DNA of 64,000 nt from Rhizobium indicum (GTDB lineage Bacteria > Pseudomonadota > Alphaproteobacteria > Rhizobiales > Rhizobiaceae): contig NZ_CP054021.1 of NCBI RefSeq assembly GCF_005862305.2, forward strand, positions 1,798,001 to 1,862,000, read 5' to 3'. Below are positions 37,701-44,012 of this stretch, piece after piece. Below the pieces are notes generated by a model. That model searched no databases. It was not told where the DNA came from and saw only the letters and a program-made list of their open reading frames with translations. Made by a program: the position numbers and the translations under genes. Position 1 is the stretch's first letter. Every line of letters starts with the position of its first letter.

Positions 37701-38428
37701 ACATAGGTGATGCCCTGGTTCGGATTCCACTTGTAGACCGTATTGCCACTGTTCGTGGTATAGTCCGCACCATACATCTCCTGCAGGGCGGCGATGTCGA
37801 GCATCATGAAGCTTTGTGGCGCGCCATCATGCTCATACTTGTACCCACTCAAACTGTCTCCGACATATGTGTGGTAGGTCATGATCGTATATTCGAGCGA
37901 GTCGTAGGCGTTCGGAACGACTATCTCCCCTTCGTGACCATGTTTCAGTCCGAGAGCGTGACCCAGCTCGTGCGCCAAGGTATGGCCCGCATAGTTGCCG
38001 AACCTCGGAAAGCGAAGATCATCTTCGGTGCCAGCATATCCCGTCCCGAACCAGACATCACCACCCGGCCAGCCGGCAATTGGTAAATAGGCCCATGCCG
38101 TGTCAGGCAGAGACGATTGAGCGAACCGCACCGTTGCGGTACCCGCGCTTCCCGCCTCAAAGTTGGCGTTCGTGAATCCCTCGACGGAGAAACCGTCATT
38201 TGCCGCACTCCCGTAAGACTGCTCCATAAAGTACAAGGCGAGAGACTGCTGCTGGGACGAAATTGAAGAGAAAGAATGGTATTTTTCGTCACCATAGGCA
38301 TACGATGACGAGCTCGTGGGAAACGCATAGGTTATCGTTCCGCCCCAGGCAAAGTTGCTCAAGAGCCCGTCTACCTTCTGATCCCCAGTCGAGAAGACGT
38401 ACGTGGTCCAATTATTAACGTCCGTCAT
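28715..38428 (-). CDS. Giant RTX protein with N-terminal serralysin-like M10 protease domain
   Basis: The 3237-residue product carries HELGHALGLKH (153-163), the HExxHxxGxxH zinc site, and a Met-turn TIMTYHTY (about 182-187), as in serralysins and rhizobial homologues. From about residue 330 to the end are roughly 33 modules of 82-91 residues. Each has two or more GGxGxDxLx calcium nonapeptides, a VENLTYIGTAAFAGTGN block and a GTDTVRTxLASYTLG strand. The end VALTSLDSGDFLFA looks like a type I secretion signal. ATG 38428 is chosen since GGGGA precedes it; ATG 38452 lacks a ribosome site. Export would need an ABC/HlyD/TolC system not intact here. Confidence 0.9.
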   Translation of the reverse strand: MTDVNNWTTYVFSTGDQKVDGLLSNFAWGGTITYAFPTSSSSYAYGDEKYHSFSSISSQQQSLALYFMEQSYGSAANDGFSVEGFTNANFEAGSAGTATVRFAQSSLPDTAWAYLPIAGWPGGDVWFGTGYAGTEDDLRFPRFGNYAGHTLAHELGHALGLKHGHEGEIVVPNAYDSLEYTIMTYHTYVGDSLSGYKYEHDGAPQSFMMLDIAALQEMYGADYTTNSGNTVYKWNPNQGITYVDGVAAITPAANRIFATIWDGGGIDTYDLSAYTTGLKIDLRAGGHSVFSQGQLADLGGGPNNGYARGNIFNALLYQGNVASLIENVQAGSGNDSIIGNEADNTLWGNAGNDSLSGGSGNDTLIGGTGNDTYIVDDLVDVVTEGLNEGTDLIRTVLSSYALTINANVENLTFTGTGAFTGTGSSLANTITGGAGNDTLDGGAGNDTLIGGAGNDIYVVDAGVDFVVESANKGTDTVRTALSGYILSNNVENLIYTGSSSFTGTGNALANTITGAAGNDVLDGGAGADSLIGGTGDDTYVVDNAGDSVAENAAAGTDTVRTILAAYTLGANVENLTYIGTAAFAGTGNSLANTITGGVGNDILNGGAGADTLIGGAGNDIYVVDSASDVVTELASAGTDEIRTSLAAYSIAALINVEDLSYTGSASFTGTGNALANRITGGAGNDTLDGGAGNDTLNGGAGNDIYVVDSASDVVTELASAGTDEIRTSLATYSIATLINVENLSYTGSASFTGTGNALANRITGGAGNDTLNGGAGADSLIGGAGDDTYVVDNAGDSVAENAAAGTDTVRTILAAYTLGANVENLTYIGTAAFAGTGNSLANTITGGVGNDTLNGAAGADTMIGGAGDDTYIVDNAGDSVAENAGAGTDTVKTVLANYTIGNNVEKLSYTGSADFTGTGNALANTIIGGAGNDLLDGGAGNDTLNGGAGNDIYVVDSASDIVTELASAGTDEIRTSLAAYSIAALINVENLSYTGSANFTGTGNALANTITGGAGHDTLNGGAGADSLIGGAGDDSYIVDNAGDSVAENAAAGTDTVRTTVASYTLDANVENLTYIGTAAFAGTGNDLDNVITGAAAADTLSGGDGNDTLNGGAGADSLIGGAGDDTYIVDNAGDSVAENAAAGTDTVKTVLANYTLGVNVENLTYAGTAAFVGTGNSLANTITGGVGNDTLNGAAGADTLIGGAGDDTYIVDNAGDSVAENAGAGTDTVKTVLANYTLGNNVEKLSYTGSADFTGTGNALANTITGGAGNDLLDGGAGNDTLNGGAGNDIYVVDSASDIVTELASAGTDEIRTSLAAYSIAALINVENLSYTGSANFTGTGNALANTITGGAGNDTLNGGAGADTMIGGAGDDTYIVDNVGDSVAENAAAGTDMVRTTLASYTLGANVENLTYIGTAAFAGTGNDLDNVITGAAAIDTLSGGDGNDTLNGGAGADSLIGGAGDDTYIVDNAGDSVAENADEGTDTVRTILAAYTLGANVENLTYIGTAAFAGTGNSLANTITGGVGNDTLNGGAGADSLIGGAGSDIYIVDDLADVVTEGVNEGTDLIRTVLSSYALTNIANVENLAFIGTGDFIGTGNALANTITGGAGNDLLDGGAGNDTLNGGAGNDIYVVDSASDIVTELASAGTDEIRTSLATYSIAALINVENLSYTGSANFTGTGNALANTITGGAGNDTLNGGAGADTMIGGAGDDTYIVDNVGDSVAENAAAGTDMVRTTLASYTLGANVENLTYIGTAAFAGTGNDLDNVLTGGAAADNLSGGVGNDTLIGGAGSDTMSGGTGDDIYVVDIATDLVIENANEGTDTVQTALASYTIGNNVENLTYTGSANFTGTGNALANTITGGAGNDILDGGVGADTLIGGAGNDTYIVDNAVDIVAENADAGTDTVRTTLTSYTLGSDVENLTYIGTTNFVGTGNDLDNVITGAAAADTLSGGVGNDTLNGEAGADSLIGGAGDDTYVVDNAGDSVAENAAAGTDTVRTTLASYTLAANVENLAYIGTGAFAGTGNALNNVLAGGAGVDTLNGGTGDDTYVISTGDIVIENADEGIDTVQTNLTAYTLGVNVENLTYGGTAAFTGTGNALDNIIKGGVVADKLTGAGGNDTLIGGAGSDTMSGGTGDDIYVVDIATDLVIENANEGTDTVQTALSSYTIGNNVENLSYTGSANFTGTGNALANTITGGAGNDTLNGGAGADSLIGGAGDDSYIVDNAGDSVAENAAAGTDMVRTTVASYTLDVNVENLTYIGTAAFAGTGNDLDNVITGAAAADTLSGGDGNDTLNGGAGADTLIGGAGDDTYIVDNAGDSLAENADEGTDTVKTVLANYTLGVNVENLTYIGTAAFVGTGNSLANTITGGVGNDTLNGAAGADTMIGGAGDDTYIVDNAGDSVAENAGAGTDTVKTVLANYTLGNNVEKLSYTGSADFTGTGNALANTIIGGAGNDLLDGGAGNDTLNGGAGNDIYVVDSASDIVTELASAGTDEIRTSLAAYSIAALINVENLSYTGSANFTGTGNALANTITGGAGNDTLNGGAGADTMIGGAGDDTYIVDNVGDSVAENAAAGTDMVRTTLASYTLGANVENLTYIGTAAFAGTGNDLDNVITGAAAIDTLSGGDGNDTLNGGAGADSLIGGAGDDTYIVDNAGDSVAENADEGTDTVRTILAAYTLGANVENLTYIGTAAFAGTGNSLANTITGGVGNDTLNGGAGADSLIGGAGSDIYIVDDLADVVTEGVNEGTDLIRTVLSSYALTNIANVENLAFIGTGDFIGTGNALANTITGGAGNDLLDGGAGNDTLNGGAGNDIYVVDSASDIVTELASAGTDEIRTSLATYSIAALINVENLSYTGSASFTGTGNALANTITGGAGNDVLNGGAGADTLIGGAGDDTYIVDNVGDSVAENAAAGTDTVRTALAAYTLGANVENLTYIGTAAFAGTGNALSNVLTGGAAADNLSGGVGNDTLIGGAGSDTMSGGTGDDLYVVDIATDLVIENANEGTDTVQTALASYTIGNNVENLTYTGSANFTGTGNALANTITGGAGNDVLDGGAGADTLIGGAGNDTYIVDNAVDIVAENADAGIDTVRTTLASYTLGSDVENLTYIGTTDFVGTGNSLDNLIVGGSGTDTIAGGAGNDILVGGEAADLFVYLSNWGHDTIIDFMATGTAHDTIRIDHNIFADWESLFAASSQYGNDTIVTADIDNTIVLRNVALTSLDSGDFLFA
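29040..31905. repeat. Internal duplication within the RTX gene, copy A
   Basis: This 2.9 kb block matches 32607-35472 at a constant offset of 3567 bases with few differences. Landmarks such as GACATCACTGCC (29093 and 32660) and GATAAAATCG (30074 and 33641) keep the same spacing. Both copies include rare variants, for example the IANVENLAFIGTGDF module, which argues for one segmental duplication rather than independent repeat drift. Similarity stops near 31905/35472, where the modules differ. Confidence 0.8.
32607..35472. repeat. Internal duplication within the RTX gene, copy B
   Basis: This is the second copy of the 29040-31905 block, offset by 3567 bases and in the same orientation. The sequence from about 33420 to 34830 is almost unchanged from its partner, while the outer parts show scattered substitutions. 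The offset is 1189 codons, so the frame is kept. Left and right limits are by eye and may be off by tens of bases. Confidence 0.78.
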
Positions 38429-38549
38429 AAAGTCCCCGTTTGCGCACGCCATTCGGCCGCGCCTAATGCCAGTTTCCCTCTGCCCGAAATCAGAGGAAAA
38501 TTCAACTAAAAGCTTTATTTCGCTTCGGAAAAGTTTTTGACCTTAGTAA

Positions 38550-38935
38550 CTAACGCTCATGAAGCGCTTCCGCCGCAACCTCTACCAAAGGCCAGAAGAC
38601 ATATTCCAGGATCCTGTGCTCGCCCGTTCGAACCTTCGCAATTGCTGCCACGGCGGCACTTAAATTGACGTTACGGTCATCTGCTGAAATTTAATAAGCC
38701 TCAGGCTTGGTGATATCGGGAAAGCGAGAGGCCCGCATTGTTTCGGCGCCGCCGCAGGTCGTCTCCGGCTATCGTGCCGCGTCGGGTTCGAGGATCGCAT
38801 CTGCCGCAATCTTGGTGACGTGGGCTGCGATCGTTCCGTAGTGAAGGGAAATGCTTCGAGCTTGACGACAGCGTCCTGTCCGACCGTGGTGAAGCCGATG
38901 TCCTTGTTCAAAGCGCAATTTGGAGATCAAACGCG
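38550..38935 (-). pseudogene. C-terminal remnant of an HlyD/PrsE-type secretion adaptor
   Basis: Reading the minus strand, one frame gives NKDIGFTTVGQDAVVKLEAF-PFT. A second frame continues YGTIAAHVTKIAADAILEPD-AAR then stop, and near the end there is KVRTGEHRILEYVFWPL-VEVAAEALHER then stop. These are consecutive C-terminal segments of type I secretion membrane-fusion proteins (VGQxAxVKLEAFPFTRYG, then TGxRRVLEYxxSPL, then LRER). They are split by indels, and the N-terminal 300 residues are absent. It is upstream of the RTX gene on the same strand. Confidence 0.8.
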
Positions 38936-38978
38936 CTCCCCAAGAAAAATGGGCGAAGCTGAAATCCCGCTGAGCTGG

Positions 38979-39782
38979 TCAGCTTGAAAGCCTGCTCCGG
39001 GCGTTCTCCGCCAATTCCTGCACCCGGTCTACGGGGATGCGGCCGATCAGCATGAAGGCGTGCGTCGCATTCGACCAATAGACGACGTTCATACCCTTGC
39101 GGCTTTCGAGGTCCGGTGCCTTCGGCCCCTTGTCAGACTTGACGATGCAGAGCGCCATCGGCCCGGTCTCGGGGTCGAGATAGGCGATCTGGGCGAGCGT
39201 CTTGCCGTCATATTGCAGCAACTGGGCGCGTTTGAAATCGATGCCTGGGAGCGAGACGGCTTCGGGGGAGAGTGAGAGGCCGAGTTTTTCGTCAAGACCG
39301 GCGAGCTGGGCGGCCTGATCCTCCCTGCCGGGGACGGGGCCGGCGAGCGTTTCGGCGGTATAGAGCGAGATATAATCGGCGACCACGGCGCGCCATTCGC
39401 TGTTTTCGTCCTTTGCCGACAAGCCCTTGCTAATGCCGATGACGGCGCGGTCGATGGCGATGCCGGCGACCAGCGAGGCGGCGAGCGCGCCGAGGAAGCG
39501 GCGGCGGCTGGCGAATGCGGGCGTGGAGGCGGAACTGGCGCTTTGCTGCGCCGGGATGGCGGCGAGCATCGCCTCCAGCTTCTCGCGAGGGGCTTCGGCG
39601 AGCAGCGGGGCGAAGGCTTGCTCGAAGGGCAGGTTGGCGCGCGCCAGGAATTCCAGCCGTTCGGCGGTGCTCTCGTCTTCGTTCACAATGGCCTCGATGC
39701 GAGCAGCCTCTTCGGCTGTCAGTTCGCCATCGATGAAGGCGGTCAGGTCCTCGTCGGAGGGAATGGTGTGTTTCTTCGTCAT
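38979..39782 (-). CDS. Anti-sigma factor, membrane-anchored
   Basis: The 267-residue protein starts PSDEDLTAFIDGELTAEEAARIEAI, the short helical N-terminus of RsiW/ChrR-type anti-sigma factors, without the usual HxxxCxxC zinc motif. After RRRFLGALAASLVAGIAIDRAV (about 90-112, one membrane helix or signal anchor) comes a roughly 150-residue periplasmic domain. Its start overlaps the stop of the ECF sigma gene by 4 bases, so the pair is co-expressed, and it should hold the sigma factor inactive. The stimulus is unknown. Confidence 0.85.
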   Translation of the reverse strand: MTKKHTIPSDEDLTAFIDGELTAEEAARIEAIVNEDESTAERLEFLARANLPFEQAFAPLLAEAPREKLEAMLAAIPAQQSASSASTPAFASRRRFLGALAASLVAGIAIDRAVIGISKGLSAKDENSEWRAVVADYISLYTAETLAGPVPGREDQAAQLAGLDEKLGLSLSPEAVSLPGIDFKRAQLLQYDGKTLAQIAYLDPETGPMALCIVKSDKGPKAPDLESRKGMNVVYWSNATHAFMLIGRIPVDRVQELAENARSRLSS

Positions 39783-40384
39783 TGCCGTCCCCCTTCCGGT
39801 CCGGCGTCGGAGAGCTTGGCGCGGGCGGCCGCCAGCCGGCTCATCACGGTTCCGATCGGAATATCCAAAATGCCCGCAACCTCGCGATAGGAAAGTCCTT
39901 CCACATAGGCGAGGAAAACCACCGTCCTTTGCGCCTCGGGCAGCGCATTCACCTGTTTCAGCACCTGGTTCGCCATCACATGCGTTTCGGTGTCGTGGGC
40001 GCCGTCGAAGGTCAGCGTCTCCCCGGCATCGACGAAACCCTGGCCCTGGCGCACCCGGCGCGAGCGGATCTCGTTCAGCCAGATCGAATGCAGGATCGAA
40101 ATCAGCCAGCGGTCGAGCCGGGTACCGGGGATGAACTGATCGGCGCGCTCGAGCGCGCGAAGGCAGGTAGCCTGCACGAGGTCGTCGGCGACATCGCGCC
40201 GGTGCGAGAGAACGAGACCATAACGCCAGAGCCTTGCCAGATTTTCCGTCAGGCCGCTCCTGATATCCGCTTCGCTCGCGATGGCCGCCTCCGCCGATCC
40301 TGCTCTCTTCGGAACCGCCGGACGAACCGGCGATTCCATTCTCGCGCGACTATAGGCAGGAAATATGCTGCGCGCGACCGACAT
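39779..40384 (-). CDS. ECF-type RNA polymerase sigma factor
   Basis: The 201-residue protein has sigma region 2 (WRYGLVLSHRRDVADDLVQATCLRALERADQF, with the DDLVQxxxLRA core and FxPGTRLDRWL) and region 4 (LPEAQRTVVFLAYVEGLSYREVAGILDIPIGTVMSRLAAAR, helix-turn-helix). ATG 40384 is used because AAGGGA is well spaced before it; TTG 40408 is a longer option. It lies between a TPR protein gene and its anti-sigma gene on the same strand. Its regulon cannot be read here. Confidence 0.92.
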   Translation of the reverse strand: MSVARSIFPAYSRARMESPVRPAVPKRAGSAEAAIASEADIRSGLTENLARLWRYGLVLSHRRDVADDLVQATCLRALERADQFIPGTRLDRWLISILHSIWLNEIRSRRVRQGQGFVDAGETLTFDGAHDTETHVMANQVLKQVNALPEAQRTVVFLAYVEGLSYREVAGILDIPIGTVMSRLAAARAKLSDAGPEGGRQ

Positions 40385-40430
40385 TCTCACATCCCTTTCG
40401 CGGTTCAAATCTTCCCGCCCTGCCTGCCGA

Positions 40431-40967
40431 TCAGATCTTCGACGGGTCGAGGATGACAGCGTTCAGATCCTGATATTCCTCGCAGCCGGTGCCGCAGATC
40501 GCCTTGATTGACTTCAGCTGGTCCTTGGCGAGATCGAGCTGACCCTTGATGACATAGGCTTCGCCGAGATATTCGCGGACCTTGGCATATTGCGGGTCCA
40601 TCTTCACCGACCGCAGATAATAGGAAATGCCCTCGTCGGTGCGGCCAAGCTTGCGGGTGGCATAACCGCGATAGTTCAGTACTTCGGCAGTGTTCTGGTC
40701 CTTGACCGTGTCGAGCACGGCAAGCGCCTCCTCATAGCGGCCGGCCTTGGCCAGCGAATAGGCATAGTCGGCACGGTTCTCGTCGGAGACGTTGGCGCTC
40801 TGCTGCTTGACGCATTTCTTCGTCTTCTGGTCGTAGATCTCGCCCTTCTTGCAGACCGGCGTCGTGCTGCTATCATCGCCGATCGCAAAAACCGGGCCGG
40901 AGACAACAGAAGCGGCAAGGCAGCCGCCGAGAATGATGGAAGCGATGCGGACTGTCATGATCGTCAT
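40431..40967 (-). CDS. Secreted TPR-repeat protein
   Basis: The 178-residue protein begins with a signal peptide (MTIMTVRIASIILGGCLAAS, then VVSGPVFA), so it is periplasmic. A CKKGEIYDQKTKKC motif, frequent in small rhizobial secreted proteins, follows. Two to three TPR helices come next (ADYAYSLAKAGRYEEALAVL, VLNYRGYATRKLGRTDEGI, AKVREYLGEAYVIKGQLDLA), ending with a C-x2-C-containing tail. ATG 40967 with GGAG upstream is the start. It precedes the ECF gene by 46 bases and may be in the same operon. Confidence 0.8.
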   Translation of the reverse strand: MTIMTVRIASIILGGCLAASVVSGPVFAIGDDSSTTPVCKKGEIYDQKTKKCVKQQSANVSDENRADYAYSLAKAGRYEEALAVLDTVKDQNTAEVLNYRGYATRKLGRTDEGISYYLRSVKMDPQYAKVREYLGEAYVIKGQLDLAKDQLKSIKAICGTGCEEYQDLNAVILDPSKI

Positions 40968-41135
40968 GGGGAAACTCCTCGAAAGTGACGTTGCGACGAG
41001 AGAACACCGCTGCATCCAGCTTTATTCGGCTGCTGCTTGCATTTCCTTCTTCACCCTTTCGTGAAGCTTCAGAGCTGAATAATTTGGGCGTCCGCGTGTT
41101 TTCCTTCGTTCCGCCGGAGGGACAAGGAGAATTCT

Positions 41136-42188
41136 GTGACCGATACCGTGAAACTCGTCAGCCTCGCCGTCGCCACACCCGAACATGTCATTTTCCAAAA
41201 ACAGGCGCTCGAAGCCTCGGCCCGGCTGTTTGCCGACCGCTTCGAGGATTTCCGCCATCTTGCCCGCGTCTTCGATAGCGCCGGCATCGACAAGCGCCAT
41301 GCGGCGCGGCCGCTTGCCTGGTTCGACGAGCCGCATGGCTGGCAAGACCGGATGCAGGCCTTTGCAGAGGTGGCGGGCGGGCTTTTCGTCGAGGCTGCCA
41401 GCTCGGCTCTTCGCCAGGCAGGGCTTGAGGCTGGCGATGTCGACTGTGTCGTGACCGTCTCCTCCACCGGTTTTACGACACCGAGCCTTGATGCGCAGCT
41501 TAGCCGCAGAATGGGTTTCAGACCCGATATCGAACGCGTGCCGGTCTTCGGGCTTGGCTGTGCCGCCGGCGTGTCAGGTTTTGCGATCGCCTCGCGACTG
41601 GCGCGGAGCCGGCCGGGCACTGTTGTGCTTTTCGTCTCGATCGAGCTTTGCACGCTCGCCTTCCGGCTGGACGAGCTGACGCGGCCGAACATCATCGCAA
41701 CGGCGCTTTTCGGCGACGGCGCTGCCGCCTGCGTGCTGCGATCAGGCGAAGACGGGCTGGCGGAAGTGGAATCGACCGGCGAGCATCTTTTTCCCGACAC
41801 GCTCGATATCATGGGCTGGAAGATCGATGACGGCGGCTTCGGCATCGTGCTGGCGCAATCGCTGCCACCCTTTGCCGAGCGGGAGCTTGGCCCAGCGGTA
41901 ACGGCCATTCTGGCCCGAAACGGGCTGAAACCGGAGGATATAGACCGCTTCATCTGCCATCCCGGCGGCATGAAGGTGCTGGCCGCGATGGAGAGCGCGC
42001 TTTCGATGGTCCCGGGCACGTTGGATCACGAGCGCGCCGTGCTGGCCGAATATGGCAACATGTCCTCGCCAACCATCCTCTTCGTGCTGGAGCGGGCGAT
42101 CCGCGCCGGATTGCCGGCGCGCGCTGCGATGATCGCCATGGGGCCGGGCTTTTCGGCCAGCTGCGTGACGCTCAGGAGGGTGGCATGA
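41136..42188 (+). CDS. Type III polyketide synthase (chalcone/stilbene synthase family)
   Basis: The 350-residue enzyme has the catalytic Cys in GLGCAAGVSGF (Cys142), a His in FICHPGGMKVL and an Asn in EYGNMSSPTILFVLER, the Cys-His-Asn triad of type III PKS. SSTGFTTPSLDAQL and GDGAAACVLRSG support the family. Bacterial members paired with a membrane methyltransferase make alkylpyrones or alkylresorcinols from long-chain acyl-CoA and malonyl-CoA. The start is GTG 41136, with AAGGAGA correctly spaced. The methyltransferase gene overlaps its stop. Confidence 0.9.
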   Translation: MTDTVKLVSLAVATPEHVIFQKQALEASARLFADRFEDFRHLARVFDSAGIDKRHAARPLAWFDEPHGWQDRMQAFAEVAGGLFVEAASSALRQAGLEAGDVDCVVTVSSTGFTTPSLDAQLSRRMGFRPDIERVPVFGLGCAAGVSGFAIASRLARSRPGTVVLFVSIELCTLAFRLDELTRPNIIATALFGDGAAACVLRSGEDGLAEVESTGEHLFPDTLDIMGWKIDDGGFGIVLAQSLPPFAERELGPAVTAILARNGLKPEDIDRFICHPGGMKVLAAMESALSMVPGTLDHERAVLAEYGNMSSPTILFVLERAIRAGLPARAAMIAMGPGFSASCVTLRRVA

Positions 42189-42688
42189 TGTGGCCGTCAA
42201 TCGCGCTTCTGGCATTCGTAACGCTGCAGCGGCTGGGGGAACTCGTGCTCGCCCGGCACAATACGGCGGCGCTTCTTGCCAGAGGCGCCAGAGAGGTGGC
42301 ACCCGAGCATTATCCCACCATGGTGGCGCTTCATGCCGGCTGGATTATTGGTCTCTGGCTGCTTGCACCGGGTAGACCGGTCGCGCTCTTCTGGTTTCTG
42401 GTATTCATGGGGCTGCAGGCGTTGCGGCTCTGGGTGCTGGCGACGCTGAAAGGCCGCTGGACGACGCGCATCATCATCCTGCCCGGCGCGCCACTCGTCA
42501 GATCAGGGCCCTATCGCTTCCTCCGGCATCCAAACTATGCGATCGTCGTCGGCGAGATCGCCGTCCTTCCCCTCGCCTTCGGCCTGCCGCTTTACGCGAT
42601 CGTCTTTTCACTTCTCAACGCGCTTATCCTCCATGTCCGCGTGAAGGCTGAAAATGCCGCACTGAAAAGCGCAATGATTTTGAAATGA
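42185..42688 (+). CDS. ICMT-like membrane methyltransferase (BpsB/YpbQ type)
   Basis: The 167-residue membrane protein has four or five helices and the ending GPYRFLRHPNYAIVVGEIAVLPLAFGLP, matching the isoprenylcysteine carboxyl methyltransferase-like family. AENAAL near the C-terminus is likewise conserved in bacterial homologues. In Bacillus, bpsB beside the type III PKS bpsA methylates alkylpyrones, so the same coupling is likely here. The ATGA overlap implies co-translation. Confidence 0.85.
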   Translation: MMWPSIALLAFVTLQRLGELVLARHNTAALLARGAREVAPEHYPTMVALHAGWIIGLWLLAPGRPVALFWFLVFMGLQALRLWVLATLKGRWTTRIIILPGAPLVRSGPYRFLRHPNYAIVVGEIAVLPLAFGLPLYAIVFSLLNALILHVRVKAENAALKSAMILK

Positions 42689-42752
42689 ATGCGATTTTCC
42701 GTTTGCGTCGCGGTATCGGCACGGGCATTTTCACCCCGACAGACAAAGCGGA

Positions 42753-44012
42753 ATGCAAGCGGAAATGACGAAAAACGCAATCGTGCTCGGCGCCGGCATC
42801 GTCGGGGTCTCCACGGCCATCCATCTTCAGCGGCGCGGCAGGCAGGTGACGCTGATCGACCGCAAGGATCCGGGTAACGAAACCTCGTTCGGCAATGCCG
42901 GCCTGATCCAGCGGGAAGGTGTGGCACCCTACGGCTTTCCCCAGCAGCTCGGGCTTTTGCTGCGTTATGCGCTGAATAACCGCATCGACGCGCATTATCA
43001 CCTGCGCACACTGCCGAGCCAGATCGCCTTTCTCGCCCGCTACTGGTGGAATTCCAATGCGCGCCGCCACGCGATCATTACCCGGGCCTATGCGCCGCTG
43101 ATCGAAAATTCGATTGCCGAACACAAGGACCTGATCGAGGCGTCGCAGGCCGAAGGGCTGATCCGCAAGGACGGCTGGATCAAGATTTTTCGCACTGAAG
43201 CCAAGCGCGACGGAGCTCTTTCGGAGGCAGCACTTTGGCAGAATGAATTCGGCGTGGAGTATGACAGCCTGAGTCCGGCCGATATCGCCCGCATGGAACC
43301 TCATCTTACCGGCGATTTCGCCGGCGGCATCCGCTGGCGCGATCCCTGGTCGGTGCTCGACCCGCATGCGCTGACATCGGCCTATCGCCGCTATTTCGAA
43401 AGTATCGGCGGCCGCTTCGTCACGGGTGACGCCGCCTCGCTCGGCCCGTACGGCTCCGGCTGGAAGATCCTGACGAGGGAAGGTCCGCTCGAAGCAGAGG
43501 ATGCGGTGATAGCGCTCGGCCCCTGGGCGGCCGTTGCAACGCGCCGGCTCGGCTATTCATTCCCGCTCGGCGTCAAGCGCGGCTATCACATGCATTATGC
43601 CGCCGAGGGCAATGCCGTGCTCAACAATTGGACGCTCGATGCCGAACGCGGCTATCTCCTGGCGCCGATGCGCCGCGGCATACGCCTGACGACAGGGGCG
43701 GAGTTTGCAACGCTCGACGCGCCGAAGACGCCGGTCCAGCTCGACCGCGCCGAAGCCGTGGCGCGCACCATCTTCCCGCTTGGAGACCGGCTCGATCCCG
43801 AGCCCTGGATGGGCGCGCGGCCCTGCACGCCAGACATGATGCCTGTTATCGGCAAGGCGCCGCGCCATCAGGGCCTGTGGTTTGCCTTCGGCCATGCCCA
43901 TCACGGGCTGACGCTCGGGCCGGTGACCGGCCGCGTGCTTGCCGAACTCATCACCGGTGAGGCGCCGTTCATCGATATTGCGGCCTATTCGCCGCGGCGT
44001 TTCAACCCGTGA
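42753..44012 (+). CDS. FAD-dependent D-amino-acid dehydrogenase-like oxidoreductase (DadA family)
   Basis: The 419-residue protein has the dinucleotide fold AIVLGAGIVGVSTAIHLQRRGRQVTLID and ETSFGNAGLIQREG, and, near the C-terminus, MGARPCTPDMMPVIGKAPRHQGLWFAFGHAHHGLTLGPVTGR. These are marks of the DadA/glycine-oxidase family, which oxidatively deaminates D-amino acids or N-substituted amino acids. The exact substrate is unknown. Its 3' end overlaps convergent gntK by 11 bases. ATG 42753 or 42765 could be the start. Confidence 0.85.
   Translation: MQAEMTKNAIVLGAGIVGVSTAIHLQRRGRQVTLIDRKDPGNETSFGNAGLIQREGVAPYGFPQQLGLLLRYALNNRIDAHYHLRTLPSQIAFLARYWWNSNARRHAIITRAYAPLIENSIAEHKDLIEASQAEGLIRKDGWIKIFRTEAKRDGALSEAALWQNEFGVEYDSLSPADIARMEPHLTGDFAGGIRWRDPWSVLDPHALTSAYRRYFESIGGRFVTGDAASLGPYGSGWKILTREGPLEAEDAVIALGPWAAVATRRLGYSFPLGVKRGYHMHYAAEGNAVLNNWTLDAERGYLLAPMRRGIRLTTGAEFATLDAPKTPVQLDRAEAVARTIFPLGDRLDPEPWMGARPCTPDMMPVIGKAPRHQGLWFAFGHAHHGLTLGPVTGRVLAELITGEAPFIDIAAYSPRRFNP

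Noticed and set aside
28715..38428. CRISPR-like array suspected from regular repeats
   Set aside because: Repeats are in-frame protein modules of 246-273 bases with GGxGxD motifs, not short repeats with unique spacers.
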